Shown here piece by piece: positions 11,374-26,565 of a stretch of DNA of 64,000 nucleotides. Below the pieces are notes generated by a model that saw nothing but the letters and a program-made list of their open reading frames with translations, was not told the DNA's origin and made no database searches. The position numbers and the translations under genes were made by a program. Location: positions 106,260,091 through 106,324,090 of the forward strand of contig NC_079212.1 of NCBI RefSeq assembly GCF_029633865.1, given 5' to 3'. The stretch comes from Lampris incognitus. Its lineage: Eukaryota > Chordata > Actinopteri > Lampriformes > Lampridae. Positions within the stretch are counted from its first letter, which is position 1, and each line of letters opens with the position of its first letter.

Positions 11374-12775
11374 TTAACTGTCTATTGTGGTCTTTCCCTG
11401 TAATGTTTGGTGGCTGATCCAAACCAGACAGTGACGGATGTGCTGAGAACAGACTGGATTATTGCAGTGTAGAACTGAATCACCAGTTCCTGTGGTAAGT
11501 TGAATTTTTTGAGCTGGAGGAGAAAGTACATCCTCTGCTGGGCCTTTTTGATGATTATGGCTATGTTGGATGCCCTCCTGGGAGATTGTGGAACCCAGAT
11601 ATCTGTAGGCGTTCACCATAGACACTGTGCTGTTGAGTATGGTGAGGGGGGGCAATGATGGGGGGGCCCCCTGAAGTCCACTGCCATCTCAATTGTTTTG
11701 AACGTGTTCAGCTCCTGATTGTTATGGCCACACCAGAGGACCAGCTGATCAACCTCTTGTCTATATTCAGACTCGTCACCATCCCAGATAAGGCCAATAA
11801 TGGTTGTGTTGTCTGCAAACTTCAGGAGTTTAACAGATGGGTCACCTGAGGTGCAGTCATTTGTGTAGAGGGAGAAGAGTAGAGGGGAAAGCACACATCC
11901 TTGGGGGGGTGCTGACTGTTCGAGCGCTGCACAGGATTTTCCCCAGCCTCACCAGGGACCTCATGTATCAGTCGTTACTACGGGCAAAATTGTTCTTACA
12001 CACCCATGGAATTTTTTAGCCCTCATGATTGTCTGACAGACAATACCAAAGTATGATGGTTATTTGTAATTCCTTCCTCCTAACATCTATTGTCTACCTC
12101 TTTCAAGCGAGCAATCACCCAGGCCTGCAAAAACATCAGTGTTAGGCAATTGGTGTCTAAATTCAGGGGTTACCCTGGTTCTACACTGGTCTCTGAGACA
12201 AATTCAGGGCTAAAAAAATCCCATCATGTGTAAGAACAAATTTACCCATAGTAACGATTGATACATGAGGCCCCTGGTGCCTCCTGTCTATCAGGAAATG
12301 TTTAATCCACCGGCAGATGGGGGTTGGTACATTGAGCCGGGTGAGTATGGAGTGAAGGATATCTGGGATGATGGTGTTGAACGCTGAGCTGAAGTCCACA
12401 AACAGGGCCCTTGCATATGTCCCTGGGGAGTTGAGGTGTTTGAAGATGTAGTGCAATCCCATTTGACTGCATCCTCCATTGACCTGTTTGCCTGATAGGC
12501 AATCAGCAGGGGGTCGAGCAGGGGGTCGAGCAGAGGGCCTGTGATTTTCTCCAGGTGGGTCAACACCAGTCTCTCAAAGGCTTTCATGACCACAGACATT
12601 AGGGCAATGGGCATGTAGTCATTTAATCCTGTGATATGGTGTTTCTTGGGAACCAGGATGGTAGTGGAGCTCTTGAAGCAGGAGGGGACTCCACACAGCT
12701 CCAGTGATCTGCTGAAGATCAGTGTGAAAATGGGGGCCACCTGGTCAGCACAGACTTTAAGACAGGAGGATGACA
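11374..12775 (-). pseudogene. L2 LINE ORF2 reverse transcriptase remnant (copy A)
   Basis: The minus strand encodes RT blocks in the expected order. CADQVAPIF and LVPKKHHITGLNDY (about 12750-12600) are finger-region motifs. [11 protein letters not shown] (about 12390) is motif A, then [17 protein letters not shown] (about 11900-11850), then KFADNTTIIG (about 11815) where the catalytic FADD is expected. YRYLGSTIS (about 11610) follows. The second catalytic aspartate reads N. Frame breaks and a nested MITE at 11951-12278 also destroy the reading frame. The host role is none; it is a dead retrotransposon gene. Confidence 0.8.
11951..12278. mobile_element. 328-bp MITE nested in L2 copy A, 5-bp target duplication
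   Basis: The left end ACCAGGGACCTCATGTATCA and right end TGATACATGAGGCCCCTGGT are inverted repeats. The match continues inward for about 50 bases through GTTACTA and TTCTTACAC blocks. GCCTC flanks both ends (11946-11950 and 12279-12283). There is no coding capacity. CAGGG-type ends resemble hAT elements, but most hATs make 8-bp duplications, so the superfamily is left open. Confidence 0.8.
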
Positions 12776-13828
12776 CGCATAATGGACTGTGGAAGTCTAG
12801 GCAGGCTAAGGCAAAAAAGCTTCTCCCAGGAGGAAACCGATGTCCTTGTTCGGGGGGTGCAGTCATGAAGTGTGCATACAACAGACATTAACATCAATTC
12901 CAATGTGATACGAGACAATGCGCAAATATGATTATTTGACAGGCTAACGTTTAACATGTCTTCGTTCTCATCAGCTTTCTCTTCTGCGTGTTCTATAAAC
13001 ACAGCAAGAAACCTTAAATAGTTGTGATCATGGATCAATCAGCCTAGGCAATCAGTTCATACTTTTAGGTTGAATGAGGTTAATTGAAACATTGAAATCC
13101 CTGTAACCATGTTGTTTTCCATGTGTAACGACACACATTGGCTGTTTTATGTTGGAAGACAGTGATACACGTTGTGCAGATATTTTATTTTGTAATTAAA
13201 AAGGTTTAGGACAGTAGTCAGTTAAACTATTCAAACAACAGGCCAACATATAACATACACAAAAGTGGTGTGTGTGATTTTGGATAAGTCTATGCTTAGT
13301 GCACTTTTGTCTAAAGCCTGGAAACTACAACACAATGCCTGCATCTGCGCTAAGACACAGTCTGACCAGGTGGAGATGCAGGCATAATATTTGGGTTAAT
13401 TTGACACCAAACTAGCACTGGTCACCTGATTTTGTCTGACACACCCTCTACTGCACAATTTCAGTACAAGCGATGTCATGGTGAGGCCGGAAATTAACAA
13501 ACGCACCCAGGCAAGAGAAAAACCACCTTTTGCCCAATGAAATTGTCACTATGTCTGTGTTAGTGCTATCGCTGACCTTGCGTCATCCAGAAACTAGAGC
13601 CCTTATTGTCAACTGAAATAGTCCTTTCTTAGTATCCGTAATTAGGTGGAGTGGATTTTGACTCAGAATCAGATACTCGACAAACATCCATAAGGGCCTC
13701 TTAGTGACAACTGTGCAGGGACATATTATGAAAACAAATGTAGTCAACCAGGTACAACTCAATGCACAATGAGAGAAGGACCTCTTACTTAAGCTATAAT
13801 GATAGTGCATAACATATAATACTAGAAT
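12776..13828. other. No gene seen
   Basis: Moderately AT-rich sequence without a recognised repeat or coding signal. Confidence 0.4.
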
Positions 13829-13829
13829 A

Positions 13830-15055
13830 TACACCGATAAGCCAAAACATTAAAACCATTGACAGGTAAGTGAATAAGATTGATAATCTTGTTACAATGG
13901 CACCTGTCAAGGGGTTGGATAAATTAGGCAGCAAGTGAACAGTCAGTTCTTTTAGTGTATGTGTTGAAAGCAAGAAAAATGGACAAGCGTTCAAGGATCT
14001 GAGCAACATTGACAAGGGCCAAATTGTGATGGCTAGATGAATGGGTCACAGTATCTCCAAAATGGCAAGTCTTGTGGGGTGTTCCCAGTATGCAGTGGTC
14101 AGTACTTACCAAAAGTGGTCATAAGAAGGACAACCAGTGAACTGGTGATAGGGTCATGGGTGCCCCAGGCTCATTGATGCACATGGGGAGTGAAGGCTAG
14201 CCTATCAGGCCCGATTCCACAGAAGAACTACTGTAGCTCAAATTGCTGAAAAAGTTAATGCTGGCTATGATAGACAGGAGTCAGAATGCACAGTGCATCA
14301 CAGCTTGCTGTGTATGGGGCTATGTAGCCACAGGCATGTCAGAGTACCCATGATGAACCCCGTCCACCATCGAAAGTTCCTACAATGGGCACATGAGCAT
14401 CAGAACTAGATCTCGGAGCAGTGGAAGGAGGTGGCCCGATCTGATGAATCATGTTTTCCTTTACATCATGTGGACAGTCAGGTGTGTGTGCATCATTTAC
14501 CTGGGAGAGACCTGGCACCAGGATGCACTATGTGAAGAGGCAAGCCGGCGGAGGCAGTGTGATGCTCTGGGCAATTTTCTGCTGGGAAACCTTGGGTCCT
14601 GGCATTCATGTGGATGCTACTTTGACACATACTACCTACCTAACATTGTTGCAAACCATGTACACCCCTTCATGGCAACGGTACTCCCTGATGGCAGTGT
14701 CCTCTTTTAGCAGGATAATGTGTCCTGCCGCACTGCAAAAATTGTTCAGGAATTGTTTAAGGAACATCACAAAGAGTTAAACATGTTGCCTTGGCCTCCA
14801 AATTCCGCAAATCTTAATCCGATGGAGCATCTGTGGGATGTGCTTGAAAAACAAGTCCCATCCATGGAGACCCCAGTTTGCAACTTATAGGCCTTAATGG
14901 ATCTGCTGCTAATGTCTTGGTGCGAGAAACCAGAGGACACCTTCAGAGGTTTAGTGGAGTCAATGCCTCGATGGGTCAGAGCTGTTTTGGCAGCACAAGG
15001 GGGACCTACATAATATCAGCTAGGTGGTTTTAATGTTTTGGCTGATCGGTCTATA
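13830..15055 (+). mobile_element. Fossil Tc1/mariner-like element
   Basis: The left end reads TATACACCGATAAGCCAAAA and the right end, on the complementary strand, TATAGACCGATCAGCCAAAA; both continue with CATTAAAACCA. Between them is about 1.2 kb carrying a decayed transposase in plus orientation. Exact borders are uncertain by one or two bases because TATA repeats flank both ends. Confidence 0.85.
13979..15014 (+). pseudogene. Tc1-like transposase pseudogene, DD36E-type spacing
   Basis: Remnants in order include an N-terminal block from about 13979 (MDKRSRI-like), RKFLQWAHEHQ (about 14370), a broken SDESC-type motif for the first catalytic D (about 14440), a DN motif near 14715 for the second, LNPMEHLWDVLEKQ (about 14815) for the glutamate, and a C-terminus resembling VESMPRWVRAVLAAQGG (about 14955). 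Multiple stops and frameshifts interrupt it. Measured on the decayed sequence, the second D to E interval is about 36 residues. No product is expected. Confidence 0.78.
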
Positions 15056-15283
15056 AACATCAGCAACCTTGGAAGCACTTTCCTGGCAAAGTTGTTTATA
15101 AACCATAACAGTTCCCTTCCAGGGTTTCACGCACTGTGCAAGGACAGCAGGACCTCACATGAAGCGGAAAGAGAGAGTGCAAGGCAACGCTCATGTTGTG
15201 TATTGAGCGTTACTTAACCTCACTGCTGCTCTTGCTCTCCTCTGTGAAGTGTTATGAATGTGAAGTACATATCTAGTCGAAGA

Positions 15284-15284
<1 letters not shown>

Positions 15285-15342
<58 letters not shown>
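15285..15342. repeat. (AC)n microsatellite
   Basis: AC array of 58 bases. Confidence 0.97.
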
Positions 15343-15345
<3 letters not shown>

Positions 15346-15511
15346 TGCGCACGATTTTAGTGAGTAAATCTAAATCGGAAAAATTGTACATCTTCTAAAA
15401 CTTGCTGAGTAAAAGAAAAGCTGTGGGTATTTACTGGTATACTGCCCGGAATCTAATCTTGGTTTACATTGCTTTCCCTTGCTATGACGGTGCTGTCAGG
15501 GAAGCTCATGG

Positions 15512-15513
<2 letters not shown>

Positions 15514-15580
<67 letters not shown>
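15514..15580. repeat. (AC)n microsatellite
   Basis: AC array of 67 bases, second of four within 750 bases. Confidence 0.97.
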
Positions 15581-15581
<1 letters not shown>

Positions 15582-15685
15582 GCATTGGTACAGGCACACA
15601 GCATGCATACCGTTAACATGCATGCATGCCCAAGCATGCTCCATGCATACATAAACAAAGACACCCATTCAAGCAAGTGCGCACA

Positions 15686-15788
<103 letters not shown>

Positions 15789-15916
15789 GCAAACACACTC
15801 ACAAGTAATTTCAGCAACACAATACACACACAGTAGTATCCTCAAGCATGCAAGGATGGGTACTACTTGGGGACACTCCTATACACACACACACACAAAC
15901 ACACCCATTCAGTCAG

Positions 15917-15919
<3 letters not shown>

Positions 15920-16004
<85 letters not shown>
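15920..16004. repeat. (AC)n microsatellite
   Basis: AC array of 85 bases. The flank CACACCCATTCAG resembles the flank of the preceding array (ACACCCATTCAAG), suggesting a local duplication. Confidence 0.97.
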
Positions 16005-16007
<3 letters not shown>

Positions 16008-17552
16008 GGAGCTCATCTGGTATCTCGGGGAGAGAAAGTCACCTACCATTAATTGTCATGATAGGTGGCAACTACAGCGATTGGTGACAGATACACATGC
16101 AAAGGTCTAAAAAAAAATATCACCTGAAATGAAGTTAACTTGTTAACTAAGGTTCGGGACCAGGGCCAAGCCTGCTTATACCCGGTCAACCCATCCATCA
16201 CCATTTTTCTCCATTCTCTCGACATGCCTGAAAGAGAGGCTTATAGGGAACCAATCTAAATACCGATGGTGTCATTATCTTATGGCCATCACACTGTGCA
16301 ATCAACATTTACTTCATGATGATCAGTTCAATCAAAAAAGTTGTCTACTGCCTCTTTGAATCCTTATACCACCAATTTAGCTTTTTTTCACATTGTTACT
16401 TCAGATGAAGGCTTAAGATTGAGGATCACGTGGTCCTTTCTGGCCTGAGCAAGTTCAATAATCCTACAGAAAATGTTAACTTCTCCCAAAAAACCAATGT
16501 GCAACTTAAAAAGTACATAGGTTGCTATATGTAAATTTGGATTTCCGTTCCCTTTTTTCAAAAAAATTGCTTCAGTCACTTTATTCAGGCAAAGACAAGC
16601 CTACAATGGCTACTGTTGTGTGTAATATGGCTCTCCAGAGTGCACTATGTAACACAGATTATGTATAGTAGAGATCCACCACAAAGTTTCTGTCAAATGT
16701 TAAACTGTAAATTGTTCCAGTGTACATTTTTTCCACTCTTAAAGAGTATACTTACTATTGCCTTAATGTGTTTAGTCTTGTGCTTGTTATCCTTTGTGGT
16801 ATTGTACACGTTTTAGCCTTGACATGTAATGAAAAAAATATATATTGATACGACAATGGTTAGAGAGCCCATATATTGGCATCCAGCACGCTTACTCACA
16901 TTTGTACAGAAAATAGACTTGAAATGTTACAAGATTGAACAGGTCACCAAGACTTGTTGCGTAACAGCACTGCTGAGATGTTTAGCTGCATGGACTTGCT
17001 GCAGTCTGCAGCTTTAATTTAAACGTTACTACTACAAAATCAAAATGCATCTGGTGTCCACCATGGCTTTTGTCTTTCTTATTTTTAGAATACCATTACT
17101 ATTATATTTCAGCTTGAGTAATACACCTATTCAAATTTGTATACAGAGATATTTTTTCCTATAATGCTAACTCACTCAGCCTGAATCTGTTGTGCCACAT
17201 GTGCCATATTCTCCCAAAGCTAGACAACAAGCCAGGCAAAAGACGGTGGGGGGACCATGCCTAAACGAAAGCACCCAGGGGCAAGACCCTGTGTAGGAAA
17301 GTCCTGTTGAAGTGTTTTTGAGCAAGGTTATGTATCCAATCTAGCCTAAAGGGGATGTACCTGTACCTGTCTGTGTGCTCCTCACACATGGGCATCCATA
17401 ATATATGGTACAATTACTTTGCTATCAATTTTTAAATCATCATGGATACTGTTACTTTGTCCAAAAAGTCAGTGTCCCAATTGTCTATCTATTCGAGCAA
17501 GTAGCTGTAGACATGTCGAGACCTTGTTACCGCTTTTTATTTATTTATTTAT
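16005..17552. other. No gene seen
   Basis: AT-rich sequence; short open frames have no protein-like features. No repeat family recognised. Confidence 0.4.
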
Positions 17553-17553
17553 T

Positions 17554-18107
17554 TTGGATTTCCCCCCAATTTTTCTCCCCAATTGTACTTGGCCAATTAC
17601 CACACTGTTCCGAGCCGTCCAGGTCGCTGCTCCACCCCCTTTGCTGATCCGGAGAGGGCCAGAGACTACCACATGCCTCCTCTGATACATGTGGAGTCAC
17701 CAGCCGCTTCTTTTCACCTGACAGTGAGGAGTTTCACCAGGGGGACGTAGCACGTGGGAGGATCACACTGTTACCCCCAGTTCCCCCTCCCCCCTGAACA
17801 GGCGCCCCGTCCGACCAGAGGAGGCGCTAATGCAGCGACCAAAACACATACCCACATCTGGCTTCCCACCCTCAGACACGGCCAACTGTGTCTGTAGGGA
17901 TGCCCGACCAAACCGGAGGTAACATGGGGATTCAAACCGGGATCCCCGTGTTGGTTACCCTGTTAAAGTTGTTCCTTATCCGATGCGAGGTTCTAAGGAC
18001 AGGATGTTGTGTTGCTGTAAAGCCCCTTGAGGCAAATTTGTAATTTGTGATATTGGGCTTCAAATAAAATTGACTTGACTTGACCACCATGCGACCCGAA
18101 CATCCCC
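17554..18107 (-). repeat. tRNA-derived SINE family 2, copy 1, interrupted
   Basis: Reading the minus strand from 18107, GGGGATGTTCGGGTCGCATG is the tRNA-like head. The body contains GGTTTGGTCGGGCATCCC, GTATGTGTTTTGGTCGCTGC and CAGGTGAAAAGAAGCGGCTG. The tail is GGGGAGAAAAATTGGGGG. The same body occurs at 21372-21813 and 26118-26565. A fragment of another retroelement (17957-18083) sits in the head and has replaced about 15 bases of it. Confidence 0.8.
17957..18083 (+). mobile_element. LINE 3'-end fragment nested in the SINE
   Basis: Contains GCCCCTTGAGGCAAATTTG, then ATATTGGGCTTCAAATAAAA and a TTGACTTGACTTGA tail. This is the dispersed 3' terminus of a teleost LINE, with an AATAAA signal and a short-repeat tail. 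It is only about 127 bp and has no coding sequence; the clade is not assigned. Confidence 0.65.
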
Positions 18108-18327
18108 TTTGCATTTAATTCATGTTCACACATTCATATTAAGCTATCCATAGGGAAAATCACAGGAATTTCAAATCGCTGATGCAGGTATTTAATAAAT
18201 CGTAAAGGCAAATATAACCTTATCTTAAGAACGACAATAGTGTGCTATTTCGAGATTGCAGTGTAATTTTTTTTTTTTGCTGTACCCCACAGGACCATCA
18301 TTCAGACAATCCCTATCTGAACAGGAG

Positions 18328-18722
18328 AGTCATCCATCCATCCATTATCCAAACTGCTTATCCTGCTCTCAGGGTCACAGGGATGTTGAAGCCTATTCCA
18401 GCAGTCATTGGCCGGCAGGTGGGGAGACACCCTGAACAGGCCGTCAGGCCATCACAGGGCCGACATACACACACACATACAGTCACACCTAGGGACAATT
18501 TAGTATGGCCGATTCACCTGACCTACATGCCTTTGGACTGTGGCTGTGGGAGGAAACCGGAGCCCCTGGAGGAAACCCGCACAGACACGGGGAGAACATG
18601 CAAACTCTACACAGAGAACGAACCAGGATGACCCCCAATGTTGGACTCCCCTGGGGCTCAAACCCAGCACCTTCTTGCTGTGAGGCAACCGTGCTAACCG
18701 CTGCGTCACCGTGCTGCCAGGA
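18328..18722 (-). repeat. tRNA-derived SINE family 1, nearly complete copy
   Basis: On the minus strand, the head near 18722 has a pol III A box (TGACGCAGCGG), though its B box is degraded. The body contains CATGTTCTCCCCGTGTCTG and GGTTTCCTCC. Then come an internal CA-type tract (18465-18484), the GGTGTCTCCCC block, and a tail of ATGGATGGATGA near 18328. The layout matches the copies at 57258 and 63304. Confidence 0.82.
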
Positions 18723-18825
18723 GTCATTTTCCACCTTATGTTGTAAAAACTCCTACCTTCCCTCCCCACATCAGTTCCTCCCACTGGTATATCTTTTTCT
18801 TTTACTCACACCAAAATGTGTATCT

Positions 18826-18945
18826 TCTTCTTCTTCTTTCAGCTTATTCCGTTTCTCAGGGGGTCACCACAGTGGATTTTATAGTTTACATCAGTACCCT
18901 GTCAGGGCACAGCACCAATATCGGCTGTTGTTAACCTGGGCAAAA
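18826..18945. repeat. Probable dispersed repeat fragment
   Basis: The (CTT)n run followed by TCAGCTTATTCCGTTTCTCA and GGTCACCACAGTGGATT resembles a common dispersed repeat. Only a fragment is present, and no second copy occurs in this window, so the call is tentative. Confidence 0.35.
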
Positions 18946-18952
18946 AAAAAAT

Positions 18953-20840
<1,888 letters not shown>

Positions 20841-20865
20841 TTTCAAATGTTTTCATAAAGGCAAG

Positions 20866-21370
20866 TTAATTCACGAGCAGCTTAATGTCAGCAGGACTGG
20901 CTAAGGCAGGTGAATTGTAAAGTCTGATAGTACCTGCCAGGAATGACCTGTATTGCTCCTGAAAACACCGGGGTTGAATGAGTCTGTTGCCAAAGGTTCT
21001 CTTTAGCTTGGCTAACATGTTGTGTAGGGAGTGGGAGGCATTGCCAGTAGTTTTAGCCAGCATTCTGTCCTCCACCACCTCCTCCGGTGTGGCTAGCTTG
21101 GATTTAATGACAGACCCGCCCTTCTTTGAGTTTATTCAGTCTGTTGGCGTCCTTTGCGTTGATGCCTTCACCCCAGCACACCACAGCATAGAAGATGGTG
21201 CTTGCAGCAACAGACCGATAGAACATGAAGCATCTTATTCCATACGATGAAAGCCCCGAGCCTTCTCAGGAAATGAAGCTGGCTCATGCTCCTCTTCTTG
21301 TAGATGACCTTGGTGTTAGTGGACCATTCCAGCTTGTCATCAAGTTGAATGCCCAGGTACTCGTAGGAGT
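20866..21370 (-). pseudogene. LINE reverse transcriptase C-terminal remnant (copy B)
   Basis: Translated minus-strand pieces show YLGIQLDDKLEWSTNT, then LHFLRRLG and, nearer the 3' end, NMLAKLKRTFGNRLIQ and IRLYNSPALASP. These correspond to the thumb and C-terminal part of an L2-type polymerase. The catalytic core is missing and at least one frameshift separates the pieces. Confidence 0.65.
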
Positions 21371-21371
21371 T

Positions 21372-21813
21372 TTTTTTGGGGGAGGGGCCCTTTTCCTCCC
21401 CAGTTGAATTCAGCCAATTACCCCACTCTTCCCGAGCCACCCTGGTTACTGCTCCAGCCCCTCTGCTGATCCAGGGAGGGCTGAACATTACTACATGCTT
21501 CCTCCGATACATGTGGAGTTGCCAGCCCTTCTTGTCACCTGACAGCGAGGACTTTCAGCGAGGGGACATAGTGCATGGGAGGATCATGTCATTCCCCAAG
21601 TTCCTCCTCCTCCCTGACCAGGTGCCCTGACCGACCAGAGGAGGTGCTAGTGCAGCGATCAGGACACATACCCATATCCAGCTTCCCACCTGCAGACATG
21701 ACTAATTGTGTCTGTAGGGACGTCCGACAAAGCCGGAGGTAACACAGGGATTCGAACTGGCAATTCCCATGTTGGTAGACAACAGAATAGACCTCCATGC
21801 TACCCGGACACCC
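21372..21813 (-). repeat. tRNA-derived SINE family 2, copy 2
   Basis: The minus strand starts GGGTGTCCGGGTAGCATGGA, an A-box-like head. The tRNA-like domain ends in a degenerate B box (CCAGTTCGAATCC). The body and the GGAGGAAAAGGGCCCC tail follow. It lies inside L2-like copy B, so it inserted later than that LINE. Confidence 0.82.
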
Positions 21814-21960
21814 ATGATTGGACTTGATGATCTCCAGGTCACTCCTACAGATGCTGATAGAAAGACAGTCTGTACAGCTGGGTAAAGTGGTTCCTCATTG
21901 ACCAGCTGGGCACTTTCTGATTCCCCCTGCCTCAGAACCAGTATCCCAAACCACACTCCG

Positions 21961-22290
21961 CCTGGCTAGAGTCACTATCTATAGAAAGGTATTTGTCCAT
22001 TTTTTGTGTTAACTGCAGTTCATTTTATGACCACAGGAGTCTTTATTTGCTCATTTCGCATATACTGATACAACTCATTTTGATGGTGTAGTGCTGTGGT
22101 TGTGCAACTTATTTAGGCCAGAATACCCCATAAGAAATGAACAGCTTTGTTTGAAAACCCAACATAATACATTTCCTTTAAATGTAGGGATCCATCAAAA
22201 AATCATGGCTTTGGGCCTTCTGAAGTGTAAAAATCCACGTTTTTCAAATTCAGGGAAAATCTTAGCAGAAGCTGTACCACCAAACCACAG
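21961..22290. other. No gene seen
   Basis: Short AT-rich interval between a LINE fragment and a GA array; nothing recognised. Confidence 0.4.
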
Positions 22291-25084
<2,794 letters not shown>

Positions 25085-25088
<4 letters not shown>

Positions 25089-25574
25089 AACCAAATAGGA
25101 TTTGAAGCCCGGCAAAACAGTAAGGCTCTCCGGGAGAGGGGAGTTGTCACTTTCCATTAGACACAGTCATACAGATGGGCCCGGCTCGGCTGAAGCAGTG
25201 CCTGCATTCATACGTAGAGGGCGAGGAGGTGTGCCATTAGAAACAACTTTACCTTTTCTTCCGCTTGTTTGCGTTTTTTGTATGTCTCTTTGCATCTGTT
25301 TCCTTGCCATTTGATTTTGTATGTGTGAAGTGTTTTTATGTTGCATGTCGCCTCACTTATTTGTGTGTGTGTACGCGCGTGTACTCATCTTCCTCATTGT
25401 CAGATTATCCCCATCTTTGGTGGTTTCAAACGCCCTCTCTTCTTACTTTCTATTTATTTTGGACTAATTTTCTCTGACTCTCATTGTTTATACAATTTTC
25501 TCCATCACCTCCTTTGTACAGATTTTGTCTCTGTGCCTTGCTTTTCCTTGTGGTGGTATGCATTTCCCCCGTTC

Positions 25575-25628
<54 letters not shown>

Positions 25629-26117
25629 TACACACACACTAATACAAGTGCAAACTCAGTCTTTGTCTCTTTGTCAGCCTTGATATCAGTTGCACTCCTT
25701 TTCTCCCTCCGTCTCTTCTTCTCCACTTTGTCTCGCTCGCTGTCTTGCACCCCCCCCCCCCACATCTCCCCTCATTGCATTGGTTCACGCCCAACTTCTC
25801 CTCTCAGCCTCGCTTCTGTCATGTACCTTCATGAATATTGAAACAGCCCCTTGATAAAGCCTGGCCTGTCTGAAGCTGTTGAATGCTGTGAATACCTTTT
25901 GTGCAGCAAGTCTTTCCTTTTCACTAAGATGTTTAAGCGCAGCCTCCTCCACGCCGTACAAAGCAGGTATGCATTTTGTTATGGGACACAAGGAATACAT
26001 GGTTATGCTGCCAGCTCACCTTGTCACACAATATACGGATAGCTTGTGTGTGCTTTTTTTAAATTTTTTATGTCTTTCTCCTGTTTGATACTCTATAATA
26101 GATTTAAAATTCATTTT
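25085..26117. other. No confirmed gene; one exon-like block
   Basis: Contains a CT/CA tract (25577-25640) and a C run near 25750. At about 25845-25966 is a repeat-free block ending AAAGCAG/GTATGC, a good splice-donor context on the plus strand. A short frame within it begins MFKRSLLHAVQ at 25930. I cannot identify a gene. Confidence 0.35.
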
Positions 26118-26565
26118 GAGGGGTGTCCAGGTAGCATAGTGCATGTTTTATTCTGTTGCCTACCAACATGGGGATCGCTTGTTCGAATCCCCGTGTTATC
26201 TCCGGCTTTCTCGGGTGTCCCTACAGACACAACTGGCCATTGTCTGTGGGTGGGGAGCCAGATGTGGGTATGTTTCCTGGTCAATGCACTAGCGCCTCCT
26301 CTGGTCGGCCGGACTGCCTGTTCGGGAGGGAGGGGGAACTGGGGGAAATAGCGTGATCCACCCACATGCTACATCCCCCTGGTGGAACTTCTCACTGTCA
26401 GGTGAAAAGAAGCGGCTGGTGACTCCACATGTATCGGAGGAGGCATGTGGTAGTCTGTAGCCCTCCCCAGATTGGCAGAGGGGGTGGAGCAGGTACCAGG
26501 ATGGCTCGGAGAGCGGGGTGATTGGCCAGGTACAATTGGGGAGAAAAGGGGGGGGAACCCAAAAT
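26118..26565 (+). repeat. tRNA-derived SINE family 2, copy 3
   Basis: Starts GGGGTGTCCAGGTAGCATAG, with an A-box-like TAGCATAGTGC. A tRNA-like B box TGTTCGAATCCC follows near 26183. The body includes GCACTAGCGCCTCCTCTGGT and AGGTGAAAAGAAGCGGCTGG. The tail GGGGAGAAAAGGGGGGGGAA ends near 26560. This is the best-preserved head-to-tail copy of the family here. Confidence 0.85.

Larger units (their letters stand above)
10624..12775 (-). mobile_element. L2-type LINE, decayed, 5'-truncated (copy A)
   Basis: On the minus strand, reverse transcriptase fragments run in order from about 12770 to 11400, then a 3' untranslated region ending with AATAAACATTCGGATTCTGA, a typical L2 tail, near 10624. A (TA)n array (10875-10930) has expanded in the 3' region, and a 328-bp MITE (11951-12278) splits the RT. 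The endonuclease half is absent. Confidence 0.82.
20860..21960 (-). mobile_element. L2-like LINE 3' fragment (copy B), split by a SINE
   Basis: The minus strand encodes SYEYLGIQLDDKLEW (about 21370-21320), QLHFLRRLGAF (about 21280-21250) and a C-terminal RFIQPRCFQEQYR-like block (about 20990), the usual order for the end of an L2/Rex-type RT ORF. The upstream piece (21814-21960) includes DLEIIKSN, which would join SYEYLG across the SINE insertion at 21372-21813. It is truncated and non-functional. Confidence 0.7.

Noticed and set aside
25785..26000. Minus-strand 71-codon frame with a charged, protein-like composition
   Set aside because: No acceptor or donor in suitable places on that strand; the splice-like signal is on the plus strand.
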